Positions 1 through 8,388 of a DNA stretch of 30,000 bases are shown here, one piece after another. The notes below the pieces were generated by a model. The model was not told where the DNA came from and searched no databases. It worked only from the letters and a program-made list of their open reading frames with translations. The stretch's first letter is position 1; each line of letters opens with the position of its first letter. The position numbers and the translations under genes are program-made. Origin of the DNA: Prorocentrum cordatum (lineage: Eukaryota; Sar; Dinophyceae; Prorocentrales; Prorocentraceae); assembly GCA_963575745.1 (NCBI GenBank), contig CAUYUJ010008080.1, forward strand, positions 465,459-495,458, in the 5' to 3' direction.

Positions 1-16
1 GAGGCAGGCGCCGCCA

Positions 17-110
17 GGAGGAGGAGGAGGAGGAGGAGGAGGAGGAGGAGGAGGAGGAGGAGGAGGAGGAGGAGGAGGAGGAGGAGGAGGAGGGAGGAGG
101 AGGAGGAGAA
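17..110. repeat. (GGA)n microsatellite
   Basis: About 30 near-perfect GGA/AGG triplets, purine on the given strand. The window begins inside or just before the tract. It lies about 220 bases upstream of the gene remnant that follows. Confidence 0.95.
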
Positions 111-329
111 GCTCAGCCTGGGACTAGGTCACAGGGTGGGGCCGAGAGCCCCCAGCCAAGCGCGGGCCGGGAGGCGCGAGGCGACGCCCCCGCGCCGACC
201 AGTGAGGAGGCCGAGGACGAGGAGGACGGCCAGCGCGGCCGGTTCGGCTTCGGGGGCGCGAATGCCGGGATCAGCTGGTTGGGCGGGTGATTCACGGGGC
301 TGCCGATCTGGGAGCTCAGGTGGTCCGAC

Positions 330-1425
330 ATAGCCTGGAGCGGCGGCGGCGTCATCCGGGGCGACCTCAACACAGTGGGCTGCGCGGCGTTTGGTGCGGG
401 CTGGCCCATGCTGTGCCGGACTGCCTTCGCGGGGCTCATCGTGGCGCTGGTGATCGGCCTCGGTCACGGCCTCCACTCCATCGCTTCGGCTCTCGACCTG
501 CTGACTTGCACTCCACTCAGGTGGTTTGGTCGCCTGCTAGGGTGGTGCTGTCCAGCCAAGAAGCCGGGCCCGACGTCAGCGGACGAAGGTGTCGTGCCTG
601 AGCTCCGTGGACCAGCTACCGCCGCACCTGTGGAGAATTACTTCTACGCGCAGCTGCGGGCGAAAGGAGCCGACAAGGTGCCGCGCCACCTGATCATCAA
701 GGTGGGCGACACGGCGGCCAGGTTGGAGCGTCCCTCGCTGAGTACGGGCATCAAGTACAAGAAGGCTGGGGCCGCATGGCCCTACGAGGAAATGCTGGCG
801 ACCACCTCACGTCGACGACGGGATCTTCTCGAGGACTCCCAGGACAAGGTGATCCACATCTGCAGGGAGATGCCCTGCCTCGACGATGGCAACCACGCTG
901 TCCACGCGCTGGCCTTTGGGTACGTCGCGGCCGACACCGATGCCAACTTGGAGGCGCTGATCCTTGCCCTGCTGGTTCGGGAGGGCGGGCGGCTCAGCGG
1001 CTTCGTCGTGTGGGCGTGGGTGTGCGGCAGTAGGCTCAAAGGGATGTGCGAAACTCTGTGGGTCAAGGAAGAGGTGCGGGCAGTGCTGCCGATACGCCGG
1101 CGGAGCTGCTCGAGGACCCCAACTCGGAGACGGAGTCGGAGCCAGAACACCAGCGGTGCATGGCCCACGACGTCCTGTACCAGGAGGGAGACACCATCTA
1201 CCAGCTGTCCAAGGAGGAGCGCCGCGACCGGCCCGTGGGAAGCCGATCCGCTCGGTCCCCGAGGATGGGGAGAAGTCTAACGTCAAGGGCTCGGAGAAGG
1301 TAGTGACGTTGTGCTGGCAGCATGCCAACACTCACCAGAGGGAGCGTGAAAACAAGAAGTGCGCCCACCTCGGGTGCCACGCGCTCGGCCGAGTGATGAA
1401 CTGCGGGACTTTTGCAAATGGTTGA
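330..1425 (+). pseudogene. Frameshifted coding remnant with one predicted membrane helix and a C-terminal Cys/His cluster
   Basis: This has the strongest codon bias on the plus strand; between 600 and 970 nearly every codon ends in G or C. The frame is open from at least 330, and the first ATG is at 408. It begins with a hydrophobic stretch (FAGLIVALVIGLGHGL) typical of one membrane helix, then a soluble part containing YFYAQLRAKGADKVP and DKVIHICREMPCLDDGNH. Sense then jumps frame near 1060-1085 (to SAADTPAELLEDPNSETESE) and again near 1238. It finishes with VVTLCWQHANTHQRERENKK followed by CAHLGCHALG, a possible zinc-binding C-x2-H ... C-x4-C cluster. There is no room for normal introns at the two jumps, so I read it as a decayed copy. 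A GAG|GTGCGG donor-like site at 1073/1074 is the alternative. The last codons and the stop lie inside the 83-bp repeat that starts near 1396, so the true 3' end is lost. I do not recognise the family. A lineage-specific retroelement accessory protein or an ordinary dinoflagellate gene are both possible. Confidence 0.5.
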
Positions 1426-1786
1426 AGCGACTGTGCGCCGCGCTAAAACGATAACCGCATTTTGAAAAAGACCCGCCCTCAATCCGTGAAGCTCGTGCAC
1501 ATTTGTACAACGAATGTACGCCGCGCTGCAGCGAGAGCCACATTTTAAAAACCACCCGCCCTCAATATGTGAAACTCTTGCAATTTTGTTAAACGAATGT
1601 GCGCCACGCTGAAGCGAGAGCTACACGTTGAAAACTACCCGCCCTCAATCCGTGAAGCTCTTGCACATGTTTAGAGCCACATTGTGAAACTGCTGCCAAT
1701 TCTTAAGCTTCAGAATCATAAGTGGTGAGGAAGTCTCAGGCGAAACGCCCGGCCCGCCGTGAAAACTGGCCTCGGGGTGCGACAAC
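1396..1786 (+). repeat. 83-bp tandem element, copy 1 (three units plus conserved tail)
   Basis: Units start at 1433, 1516 and 1599, exactly 83 bases apart. Each runs GTGCGCCGCGCT...CGAGAGCCACATTTTGAAAA...CGCCCTCAATCCGTGAAGCTC...TTGCACATTTG. A partial unit precedes them from about 1396. A distinct tail (1700-1786) follows, containing AAGCTTCAGAATCATA, GTGAGGAAGTCTCAGGCGAA and GGTGCGAC. The same unit and tail recur at 5918-6215 and 24238-24646 in the same orientation. No coding frame is kept between copies. Confidence 0.93.
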
Positions 1787-1829
1787 GAAAGATTATCCGC
1801 CGACCCCAGAGGCGTGTGAGGTAAAGGGG

Positions 1830-2500
1830 CGGGGCTCCCCACCACGCCCCCGCCACGTGTGATCCCAGGCACCTCGAACTCCTGGGCGCCCCAGCCACCT
1901 CGACCTCCTGTGCGTGGTGTTTCAGGGCACCCCCACCCTGCAAAAACTCGCGCCGGCATCCCACACCGCGTCTGACATCCCCAGCCACCTCGACCATCTG
2001 GGCGTGGTGTTCTAGGGCCTCCCCACCATGCAAAAACTCGCGCCGGCACCCCCCCAACCGCGTTTGACACCCCCAGCCACCATGACCTCCTGGGCGTGGT
2101 GTTTCAGGGCCTCCCCACCCTGCAAAACTCGCGCTGGCACCTCCCCCAACGGCGTCTGCCACCGCCAGCCCCCTGGCACCGCCAGCCCCCTACGTTCTTA
2201 GGGGCCACCCACCCTGCAAAAACCTCGCCAGCATCCCCCACCACGCCCCCGCCGCGCCTTACACGGCCAGCCCCCTGGCGTGCTGGGCCTAGTTTCTTAC
2301 GGGCCACCCACGCTACAAAAACCTCGCCAGCAACCCCCACCACGCCCCCACCGCGCCTGACACCGCCAGACCCCTGGCGTCCTGGGCCTAGGTTCTGAGG
2401 GGCCACCCACCCTGCAAAAACCTCGCCGGCACCCCCCACCACGCCCCCACCGCGCCTGACACCGTCAGCACCCTGGCGTCCTGGCACCTCTCGCGTGCCT
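1830..2500. repeat. 90-99 bp minisatellite array
   Basis: Unit landmarks (GGCCWCCCACCCTGCAAAAA) occur at 1926, 2016, 2108, 2203, 2302 and 2401, with spacing of 90, 92, 95, 99 and 99 bases. Units contain CCACCACGCCCCC and end in CCCCCTGGCGTCCTGGGCC. The last three units keep a period divisible by three, so both strands stay open and give 33-residue repeats. That is a by-product of period and composition and not, in my view, a gene. Confidence 0.9.
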
Positions 2501-2690
2501 CGAAGTCTACAACTGCGAGGATGTCTCAAGCCAAAAGGGCTGGACCGCCTCAGGACAACGGCGAGGATGTCGAAGCGAAATCGGCTGGACTATCTCTCGC
2601 GCGGCATCTCGAAGCCAACAATTGCAGGGATGTCCCAGGCAAGACCGACCGGACCGCCTCACAAGCGGCACCCCAGGGCCCAAAAATAAC
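2500..2690. repeat. Diverged short tandem repeat
   Basis: Three diverged units share ACAAYTGCRRGGATGTC and RGACCGGACCGCCTCA-like blocks, starting near 2509, 2555 and 2618. Spacing is irregular (about 46-63 bases). Confidence 0.6.
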
Positions 2691-2699
2691 GATGCTGGC

Positions 2700-3180
2700 T
2701 TCGCCGCCACCGACCCAGACAATTTGTCGCATGGGGTATCCTAGCTTATAATCCCCCCCCGCCTTCAAGGCTGGAGATGGTCCATCGCGATTCCTTGTTC
2801 AACCCTATTTTTCCCCTTCGGGGATGGAATCATCGCTGCTCCTGGATAGTTTTTGCCACCTCGTCCAATCTACCAACCGCTGGCCCGAGTCACTGCCACC
2901 CCCCACGATTCCAACAAAAACCACTTTAAATACTCCCAGACGGCTTCCCCATTGGAGCTCGGAAACGCGATGCGATCCGTCAGAACCATGATCGTCGAAT
3001 TATCATGGTTCTGTAGATCCGCCACCGTGCTTCTGGGCACGGAGTGGGCGTGCCCTCAGGTTCGTACCATCATCCTCTCCACCTCAGTCCTCGCTCTTGA
3101 GGGAGTCGTTCAGAATCCCAAACCTCACATCGCGAAATCTTCTCCCGGGGCTTCTCGCGGCCTCTCGCGTGACCGTTTCG
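2700..3180. other. Stretch without a convincing gene
   Basis: Mostly unique sequence. A short minus-strand open stretch at about 2775-2920 (including DSGQRLVDWTRWQKL) has mild coding character but no clear splice sites. The only clear structure is the hairpin at 2981-3013. Confidence 0.5.
2981..3013. repeat. Perfect 12-bp inverted repeat
   Basis: CAGAACCATGAT (2981-2992) and ATCATGGTTCTG (3002-3013) are exact reverse complements around a 9-base loop. There is no following U-tract, so a bacterial-type terminator is not suggested. Confidence 0.85.
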
Positions 3181-3189
3181 GAGCGATGG

Positions 3190-3815
3190 GAACCCCAAAA
3201 CAGGCCAGCAGGGCCCAAAGAGCGCCCAAGAAGGCCCCAAACGCCCCGATCGCCCAAAGATCGCCACAAGACGCCCTACGTGGCCTCAAGATGGCCCAAG
3301 AGGCCCCCAAGATGCCCCAAGAGGCCTCGAATATGCCTCCCAACAGGACCTGAAAAGGCACAACACATTGATTTGCCTTCGTTGTTTGAAAGATTCTGGC
3401 GTTCCCGAGATCCCGAATACCACCCCAGCGCTGCCCAAGAGGCCGCCCAGAGAACCCCAAGACGGCCATCGAGCGCCCCAAGACGGCCCAGGAGGCGCCC
3501 GAGACGGCCCAAGAGGGCCCCGTGACGGCCCCAAAAATGGCCCAAGAGAAAGAGCACGAACCAAACATCGTAGCGTTCCGCCCCAAGAGGCCCCCAGGAG
3601 GCCCCAAGATGCACCCAACAGGCCCCAAAAGGCTCCTTGGAGCCCCCACGAGACCCAACAAAGACCCCACGAGGCTCCAAAACTGCCCCCAAGAGGCCTC
3701 AAACTGCATCCAAGAGGCCCCCTAAGGGTCCCAAGAAATCCCAACGACCATCGAATAGGCTGCATACCCACAACCCAGACACAGCGGCGGGATGGGCCGA
3801 GGGCCATTTGATAGA
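3190..3815. repeat. CCCAAGAGGCC-type cluster 1 with conserved tail
   Basis: More than twenty degenerate copies of a 12-14 base unit around GGCCCAAGAGGCCCC. The unit is almost self-complementary. Every frame on both strands is proline/arginine- or leucine/glycine-rich, a sign of repeat translation. The cluster ends in a tail (3752-3815) containing AATAGGCTGCAT, CAACCCAGACACAGCGGCGG and GGGCC. A close homologue of this tail ends the second cluster at 7070-7132. Confidence 0.85.
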
Positions 3816-3853
3816 GAGGAGTCTGCGGTGCAACAGAGAATCAAGAGTCTCAC

Positions 3854-3946
3854 CTGAACCCTTCCTACCGTGCTCGGAAAAGCACCCCGACAACAAACGT
3901 ATCAAACATTCGTCGCTCAGTTGGGGTCGGCGGCAGAGGCGGCAGC
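3854..3946 (-). CDS. Possible internal exon, unknown product
   Basis: On the minus strand a pyrimidine-rich stretch ends in CTGAAG|G (exon from 3946), and the far end is a consensus donor TTCAG|GTGAGA (exon end 3854). The 93-base exon would encode CRLCRRPQLSDECLIRLLSG and a further ten residues. A second frame (LPPLPPTPTERRMFDTF) is also open for most of it, so the frame is not certain. No partner exon was found. Confidence 0.2.
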
Positions 3947-4247
3947 CTTCAGATTTCAAAGGACAAGGAATGGAGGACGGGAAATAGGGCAAGAATGAGG
4001 AGGAAGGAGGGAGGAAGCGGGGAGGAGGAGGAGGAGGAGGACGGGGACCAGGCGGTGCTCTTCCTCTCTCTCTCTCTGCCCTGAGGGGCTGCGCGGGAGG
4101 GGGGATATGGAGAGAGAACGTGCTAGCAGGAGCACTTCGCAGCAAAGGTGTTAGATGATGCTCCAGCGCTCTAGCACAAATGTGAAACGCAATCGCCACC
4201 AAACATTCCCTTGCCACCTCTCCTCCGCATTCCTCCCACCCCGCCCT

Positions 4248-4318
4248 CTCTTCCTCCTCCTCCTCCTCCTTCTCCTCCTCGTCCTTCTCCTCCGCTTCCT
4301 CCTTCCCCTCCTCCCTAC
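4248..4318. repeat. (TCC)n-rich tract
   Basis: Interrupted CTC/TCC triplets, pyrimidine on the given strand. Confidence 0.9.
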
Positions 4319-4459
4319 CAGACCCGCCGTGGACCCTCACTCCGCACCCCCCCTTCGCCCCATCGCCAACACAATGGCGGATAAGCGCCGCAGCGCCACC
4401 GGGTGGTCAACGCCGTCTCGCCTTCCCATACCTTGCCACCCCTCCGCCTCCACCTTGTC

Positions 4460-4530
4460 CTTCTGCTCGTCCTCGTCCTCCTCCTCCTCCTCCTCCTCCT
4501 CCTCCTCCTCCTCCTCCTCCTCCCCCGCTT
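4460..4530. repeat. (TCC)n microsatellite
   Basis: Pure TCC from about 4476 to 4523, preceded by TCGTCC variants. Long serine, leucine or glutamate runs predicted here are translations of the repeat. Confidence 0.95.
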
Positions 4531-4578
4531 CCCTCCAGTAAAAACAAACATACAGGCACAAACATCAACTTTCGGAGC

Positions 4579-4694
4579 TCCGTGCGGATTTCTTGGAACG
4601 GCGCTGGACCAACTCTCTGGCGCGCGAAGCGCGCCAGGGGCGGCGCCAGAAGCGCCGCCAGAGAGGCCAGGCGCCTATCCAAAAGATCCGAGTG
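4579..4694. repeat. Foldback element F1 (GCGCAGATTTCTTGG family)
   Basis: The left arm (TGCGGATTTCTTGGAACGGC...CTCTCTGGCG) and the right arm pair over most of their length. Two internal hairpins sit between them: TGGCGCGCGAAGCGCGCCA and GGCGGCGCCAGAAGCGCCGCC. The same outer arm sequence bounds F2 (8128), F3 (14426) and F4 (27696). It lies 20 bases downstream of the stop codon of the minus-strand exon at 4714-4977, so it may form part of that gene's 3' end. Confidence 0.85.
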
Positions 4695-4713
4695 TATCTC
4701 TGGCCACTTTTGC

Positions 4714-4977
4714 TTATGCAATTCGTTCTTGTTCGATCCAGATACTCATCCATCCTCCTCTGGCCTCGTAGGCGCAACTGAAAGTCTTGATCAGATGGTA
4801 CTCCACGTCTCCGAAGAGCTGACCAGAGGCGTAGTAGCGGCTGCCGAGCAGCTTCGTCATCCCGTCTTGCTGCAAGCACTCGAACTGGCGAAGGGAGGAG
4901 GCTGCGCTCCCATCCGAGTGGCTGCAATCATTGCCAATGAGTTCCTGAACAGTCCGGAGCGGTTGTGATCCGGCTTG
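4714..4977 (-). CDS. Probable terminal exon, unknown product (87 residues visible)
   Basis: Reading the minus strand, a pyrimidine tract (CTCCTCGTCCTCCTCGACAG) ends in an AG acceptor at 4979-4978. An 87-codon open stretch to TAA at 4716-4714 follows. The middle shows strong coding character, with codons such as CAG TTC GAG TGC, AGC CGC TAC TAC GCC and GAC GTG GAG TAC. Recognisable pieces are RTVQELIGNDCSHSDG, GMTKLLGSRYYASGQLFGDV and EYHLIKTFSCAYEARGGW; the end is WIEQERIA. The plus strand is open across the same bases, which I take as the antisense shadow. The GGA/TCC-rich stretch upstream would be intron. I do not recognise the domain, and no membrane segment is seen. The upstream exon may be the candidate at 5194-5280, but the join is unresolved. 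Confidence 0.5.
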   Translation of the reverse strand, partial: QAGSQPLRTVQELIGNDCSHSDGSAASSLRQFECLQQDGMTKLLGSRYYASGQLFGDVEYHLIKTFSCAYEARGGWMSIWIEQERIA

Positions 4978-4980
4978 CTG

Positions 4981-5155
4981 TCGAGGAGGACGAGGAGGAG
5001 GAGAGGGGAGATGGGAAGGGAGCAGGGGGGCAAGGAGGAGGCTCCCAGTCCGCCCCCTCCTCCTCCTCCTCCTCCTCCTCCTCCTTTTCCTCCTCCTCCT
5101 CCTCTCCCTCCTCCTCCTCCTCCTCCTCCTCCTCCTCCTCCTCCTCCTCCTACTC
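4981..5155. repeat. Adjacent GGA-rich and TCC-rich tracts
   Basis: 4983-5045 is purine-rich (GGA-type), and 5056-5155 is nearly pure TCC on the same strand. The two can pair with each other, giving a large potential hairpin. Read on the minus strand, the first tract supplies the pyrimidine run before the exon at 4977. Confidence 0.9.
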
Positions 5156-5193
5156 CCCCCATCCTCCCGCCCCTCCTGCCACGACGGGAAGAC

Positions 5194-5280
5194 TCAGAAG
5201 GAAGGGGAGAGATTATCTGGATCCGTTGAGATCCCACCCCACCGAATCGTATCATTGGGGCCACTCGACGCCCTGATCTC
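5194..5280 (-). CDS. Possible exon upstream of 4714-4977
   Basis: On the minus strand a long pyrimidine tract (CCTTCCACCTCCCTTCCTTC) ends in CGCCAG|GAG, placing an exon start at 5280. The frame then reads EIRASSGPNDTIRWGGISTD and continues to about 5194. I could not find a convincing GT donor in the phase needed to join 4977; a GA or GC donor would be required. It could be part of the same gene. Confidence 0.2.
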   Translation of the reverse strand, partial: EIRASSGPNDTIRWGGISTDPDNLSPSF

Positions 5281-5536
5281 CTGGCGGAAGGAAGGGAGGT
5301 GGAAGGAGACAAGGGGAAGGCGAGAGAGAGCAGTAAGCTCTTTCTCCTCTCTTGGCTGGGCGTTTCATCGCCACGGTTGCATTCACGTCGAGATCTGGGT
5401 GAGAGCGTGCTCCAAGACGGGTTGGGGGGGGGTCTTTTTGGAGGGGGGAAAGAAGGAAGCAGGCTTGTGAGAAGGAGGGGGAGGACCAGTGCAAACCCAA
5501 GGCGCACCAACGATGTTGCAGTGAACCCACCATCCA

Positions 5537-5658
5537 AATTCCCTCCTCACAGGTTTTTTGATTCGCGGGTCGAGAGCGCAACTCTTCCGGTCGAAGCTAA
5601 GCGGGCCGCGCGAAGCATGAATTAACAGAGAGGGGAGGAAAATTCCCTCCTCACAGGT
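5537..5658. repeat. 18-bp direct repeat carrying AG|GT at both ends
   Basis: AATTCCCTCCTCACAGGT occurs at 5537-5554 and again at 5641-5658, 104 bases apart. The segment between the two AG|GT junctions starts GTTTTTTG and ends CCTCCTCACAG, so it has the form of a GT-AG intron on the plus strand. Confidence 0.8.
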
Positions 5659-5659
5659 C

Positions 5660-5917
5660 CCTGCAAGAACTGGCTTCATTGCGGGAAGTGCCCGACAACG
5701 CACGCCCGAGAATGCTCAAGCGCGCCGAAACACACAATTCCTGGGACTGCATGGGACGTCAACGCCGCGAGCCAGCGTGGCTGCTGCGTCCTGCGAATCC
5801 CAAATCGCGGCAGAACGCCTGATGCGGAGCTTCAGATCACCAAAACCAACGTGACTGTTGCGTCCTGCTAATCCGAACTACGAACCCTTGAAACTGATGG
5901 GAACTTTCCAAACGAAA
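5660..5917. other. Stretch without a gene
   Basis: Unique-looking sequence, with one diverged duplication: GTGGCTGCTGCGTCCTGCGA near 5779 and GTGACTGTTGCGTCCTGCTA near 5851. No coding or RNA signal was seen. Confidence 0.5.
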
Positions 5918-6215
5918 GCGCGCGGTGCTAAAACGAAGACCACCATTTGACACGGAAGCGTCCTCCATCCTCGAACATGGAACACGCTTTCAACAAAGCG
6001 AATATGCACGGCGCCCAGGCGAGACCAACATGTTGAAAACCTGCCGCCGGCCATCTGTGAATCTGTTGCAAACTTTGAACCAAATGCGCGCGGAACTAAA
6101 GCGAACACCCAATTTTGAAAACGAGCCGCCCTCCAGCCGTGAAACAGTTGCAAACTTCAGGCTTCAGTATGATGAATGGCGAGGAGTAGTCTCACACGAA
6201 AACACCCGCCCTGCC
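5918..6215 (+). repeat. 83-bp tandem element, copy 2
   Basis: Three diverged units start at about 5918, 6004 and 6086 (spacing 86 and 82). They share the core GCGCGCGG..CTAAA.CGA, TTTTGAAAA..GCCGCCCTC and GTGAAAC.GTTGCAAAC with copies 1 and 3. The same tail order (GGCTTCAGTATGATGAATGG, AGTCTCACACGAAAACACCC) follows. It is the most diverged of the three. Confidence 0.85.
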
Positions 6216-6240
6216 CTACCGACACGTCTGGGGGCGCGGC

Positions 6241-6308
6241 AGGGGGGGGGTAGTTACACAAACATGGAACAGAGGGGGGGGGGTAGTTACACAAACATGG
6301 AACAGAGG
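6241..6308 (+). repeat. 33-bp duplication with G-runs
   Basis: GTAGTTACACAAACATGGAA plus CAGAGG is present twice with a 33-base offset, each copy preceded by a run of 8-9 G. It directly joins the 83-bp element to the GGA tract. Confidence 0.85.
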
Positions 6309-6505
6309 AGGCGGAGGAGGAGGAACGGGAGGAGGAGGACGGCGAGACATAGGAATGGAGGAGGAGGAGGAGGAATAGAGGAGGAGGATGAGGAGGAGGT
6401 GGAGGAGGAGGAGGAGGAGGAGGAGAAATAGGAGGATGAGCAGGAGGAGGAGGGGCAGACCGAGGAGGAGGAGGAGGAGGAGGAGGAGGAGGAGGAGGAG
6501 GAGGA
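6303..6505. repeat. (GGA)n microsatellite, interrupted
   Basis: Purine-rich GGA/AGG triplets with a short interruption near 6427-6440. Pure GGA runs from about 6462 to 6503. Confidence 0.95.
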
Positions 6506-6539
6506 CGCAGCGTCGAGACGTCCAACCTCTGGTTGCCTC

Positions 6540-7132
6540 ACGGATGCCCCTAAGGCCTCCAGGAACCCCCCCAGGTCCCAAGAGGGCCCCAAGAGGTCTC
6601 GTCCTCCTCCTCCTCCTCCTCCTCCTCCTCCTCCTCCTTGTCCTCACCCTTCTCCTGTTTCCCTTCCTCCTCCAAGTGCTCCCACAACGGTTTCCAGAAT
6701 GGCTGAGGGAACACACAGCTCAACAGCTTGGCAGGACGTGGTTCCAACGTTTGGCACATAGGCGTTTCCAACAGGCAGGAGCGGCGGTGGCCTCGCCTCA
6801 GCGATCTACATTTTGCGGTTCCCAAATGGCCCTCGAGGCCCCGAGAAGGGCCCAAGAGGTCCCCGAGAAGGGTCCAAGACGAGGAGCCTGAAGAAGCTTT
6901 TGGAGCTCTCAACCTCCAGATGGCGCCATAGACCGCCACAAATCCCGAAGAGGCCCTCAAGAGGCCCCAAGAGGCTTCCAATAGTAGCCGGGGAGACCCC
7001 CTTGATGCCTTCAAGAGGCTGCAAAGTGCAGGAGCTTCCAAAATGCCTTCCAATAGACCCCAGGAGGCATATAATAGGCCTCATGTACACGACCCAGGCT
7101 CAGTGGCGGGTTGAGCCAAAAGCCACTCGACC
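6540..7132. repeat. CCCAAGAGGCC-type cluster 2 with conserved tail, split by a TCC tract
   Basis: Degenerate CCCCAAGAGG/GGGCCC units occupy about 6545-6600 and 6830-7060. A (TCC)n tract (6601-6676) and 150 bases of unique sequence interrupt them. The tail at 7070-7132 (ATAATAGGCCTCATGTACAC, ACCCAGGCTCAGTGGCGGG) matches the tail of cluster 1 (3752-3815) in the same orientation. Confidence 0.8.
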
Positions 7133-7230
7133 TACGTCAACCAAAACGAAACGGAGAAGACGAGGACAGGTAGAACATATCATATCAGACAGACACAATG
7201 GGCCACTTTGGAAAGTCGCCGCTTCGTCAC

Positions 7231-7513
7231 CGTTCCAAGCCTCTCTGCGTAAAACTTCGGCCAAAGAGCAGTCCTTGCTGGGGTCCTGCGTGTTGAAGAT
7301 GAACACTGTGGACCGGGGCATTTTGCGCAGGCACTGGGTCGCTGGCGTGTCCGCGATGTGGAAGTTCAAATTCCGGGGATCGTACTTCTGAAAGTCTGTC
7401 AAGACACCAGGCTGGCTGACGGAGCTGTTGCAGTGCACGATCATGTTTGCGCTTCGCATCTGGCCATGGTAGCGCACCTCATACTCGCCTGCGTAGGGGC
7501 CCGAGGGCTGTAC
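7231..7513 (-). CDS. Probable exon, unknown product (about 94 residues)
   Basis: On the minus strand CCTGCGTGCCTCAG|G marks an acceptor at 7515-7514. The exon from 7513 reads VQPSGPYAGEYEVRYHGQMR, then NMIVHCNSSVSQPGVLTDFQ, KYDPRNLNFHIADTP and CLRKMPRSTVFIFNTQDPSK. Third positions are strongly G/C while second positions are rich in A/T, the pattern expected of real coding sequence. A possible donor is AACG|GTGACG at 7231/7230, although the frame stays open to a TGA at 7102-7100 inside the cluster 2 tail. A 95-base intron (7608-7514, starting GTGCCT and containing CCTAAT near its end) would join it in phase to an upstream exon ending at 7609 with RFLQLERLQL. No known domain was recognised. This is one of the two or three best exon candidates in the window. 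Confidence 0.55.
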
Positions 7514-7608
7514 CTGAGGCACGCAGGTGCAATATAACAAAGTGCAATGCATTAGGAACAGATTTTGATCTCTACGACAATGGCAAGGCGCACATGCATT
7601 ACAGGCAC

Positions 7609-7672
7609 CAGCTGCAAGCGCTCAAGCTGCAAGAATCGCCTGAGACGTACCCAATCCCTTCTCCACGCGAGG
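7609..7672 (-). CDS. Possible upstream exon of the 7231-7513 gene
   Basis: The minus-strand frame RRDWVRLRRFLQLERLQL ends at CAGCTG|GTGCCTG (exon end 7609). It joins in phase 0 to the exon beginning at 7513. The 5' limit is not defined. Support is mostly the phase match and codon use. Confidence 0.3.
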
Positions 7673-7678
7673 CCAATA

Positions 7679-7701
7679 TTTGTATGAGCGCTCCATACAA
7701 A
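7679..7701. repeat. 8-bp inverted repeat with self-complementary loop
   Basis: TTTGTATG and CATACAAA pair around AGCGCTC. A small cruciform-capable site with no evident partner. Confidence 0.7.
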
Positions 7702-8127
7702 AGAACACATCGCCAGATTGGCACGATCAACGCTGCCCTCATCTCCGCCGTCGGGTTTTTGACACCCCCATTTCTCCCAAACCCATCCCCCCAACCCGAA
7801 AGCTGTCTTCCTGATATCCTCATGATTGTGGGTCGCTCCTTCATCGTCGGTTTGGGCGAACGGAGACTCGCGTATTGCACCCAGGGCCAACTTCGACGCT
7901 TTGCAGAACCTGTGCCGGAGCCAACCTGTGCTGGACCACCGAAGCCTTTCAGCACGACGCAGGCGATGCATCGAGGGCCGGCGGGCACAATTCTGCGCTA
8001 CTGGTGGAGCTGACCCGGGGGAACACACGCACACGCGCGCACACACACATTGGGCTAGCACTCGCCCTGAGGACCACCGACAAGCAAGAAAACCAAAACA
8101 ATACTACACACATAAGCATCATCTTCC

Positions 8128-8257
8128 GGCGGCCCGCACGGCTTCTTTGGGTCGGCGCTGGACACCCTCCCCTTGCTGCGCATCCCGCGCCACGCCTGGC
8201 GAGCTCCGCTCGCCAGAAGAGGTGGGCCAGGCGTCGACCCAGGAAAGACGGGCCGCC
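8128..8257. repeat. Foldback element F2
   Basis: The terminal arms are GGCGGCCCG...GGGTCGGCGC (from 8128) and GCGTCGACCC...CGGGCCGCC (to 8257). An internal perfect hairpin is CTGGCGAGC TCC GCTCGCCAG. It shares the TTCTTTGGGTCGGCGCTG core with F4 and, more loosely, with F1 and F3. Confidence 0.85.
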
Positions 8258-8388
8258 ACACAGGAGCTCACGCTGATGCGTCTTCTGTCTAAGACGAAGC
8301 CAGGCCGAGGATAGGACCTGGTGAGGATGAATCGAGAGTCTCTGAGATGCCGCGGTTCTCAGGGATGTCGCGGGCGCCGAGGCATTCT

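Noticed and set aside
1433-1681. CRISPR-like direct repeats of 83 bp
   Set aside because: Units are tandem with no unique spacers, and there are no cas-like genes. The setting is eukaryotic.
2981-3013. Rho-independent terminator
   Set aside because: A perfect hairpin, but AT-balanced and without a U-run, in DNA that does not look bacterial.
6677-6790. Exon after the CTCCTCCAAG acceptor
   Set aside because: Three or more frames on both strands look equally protein-like here, so neither the frame nor the existence of an exon could be supported.
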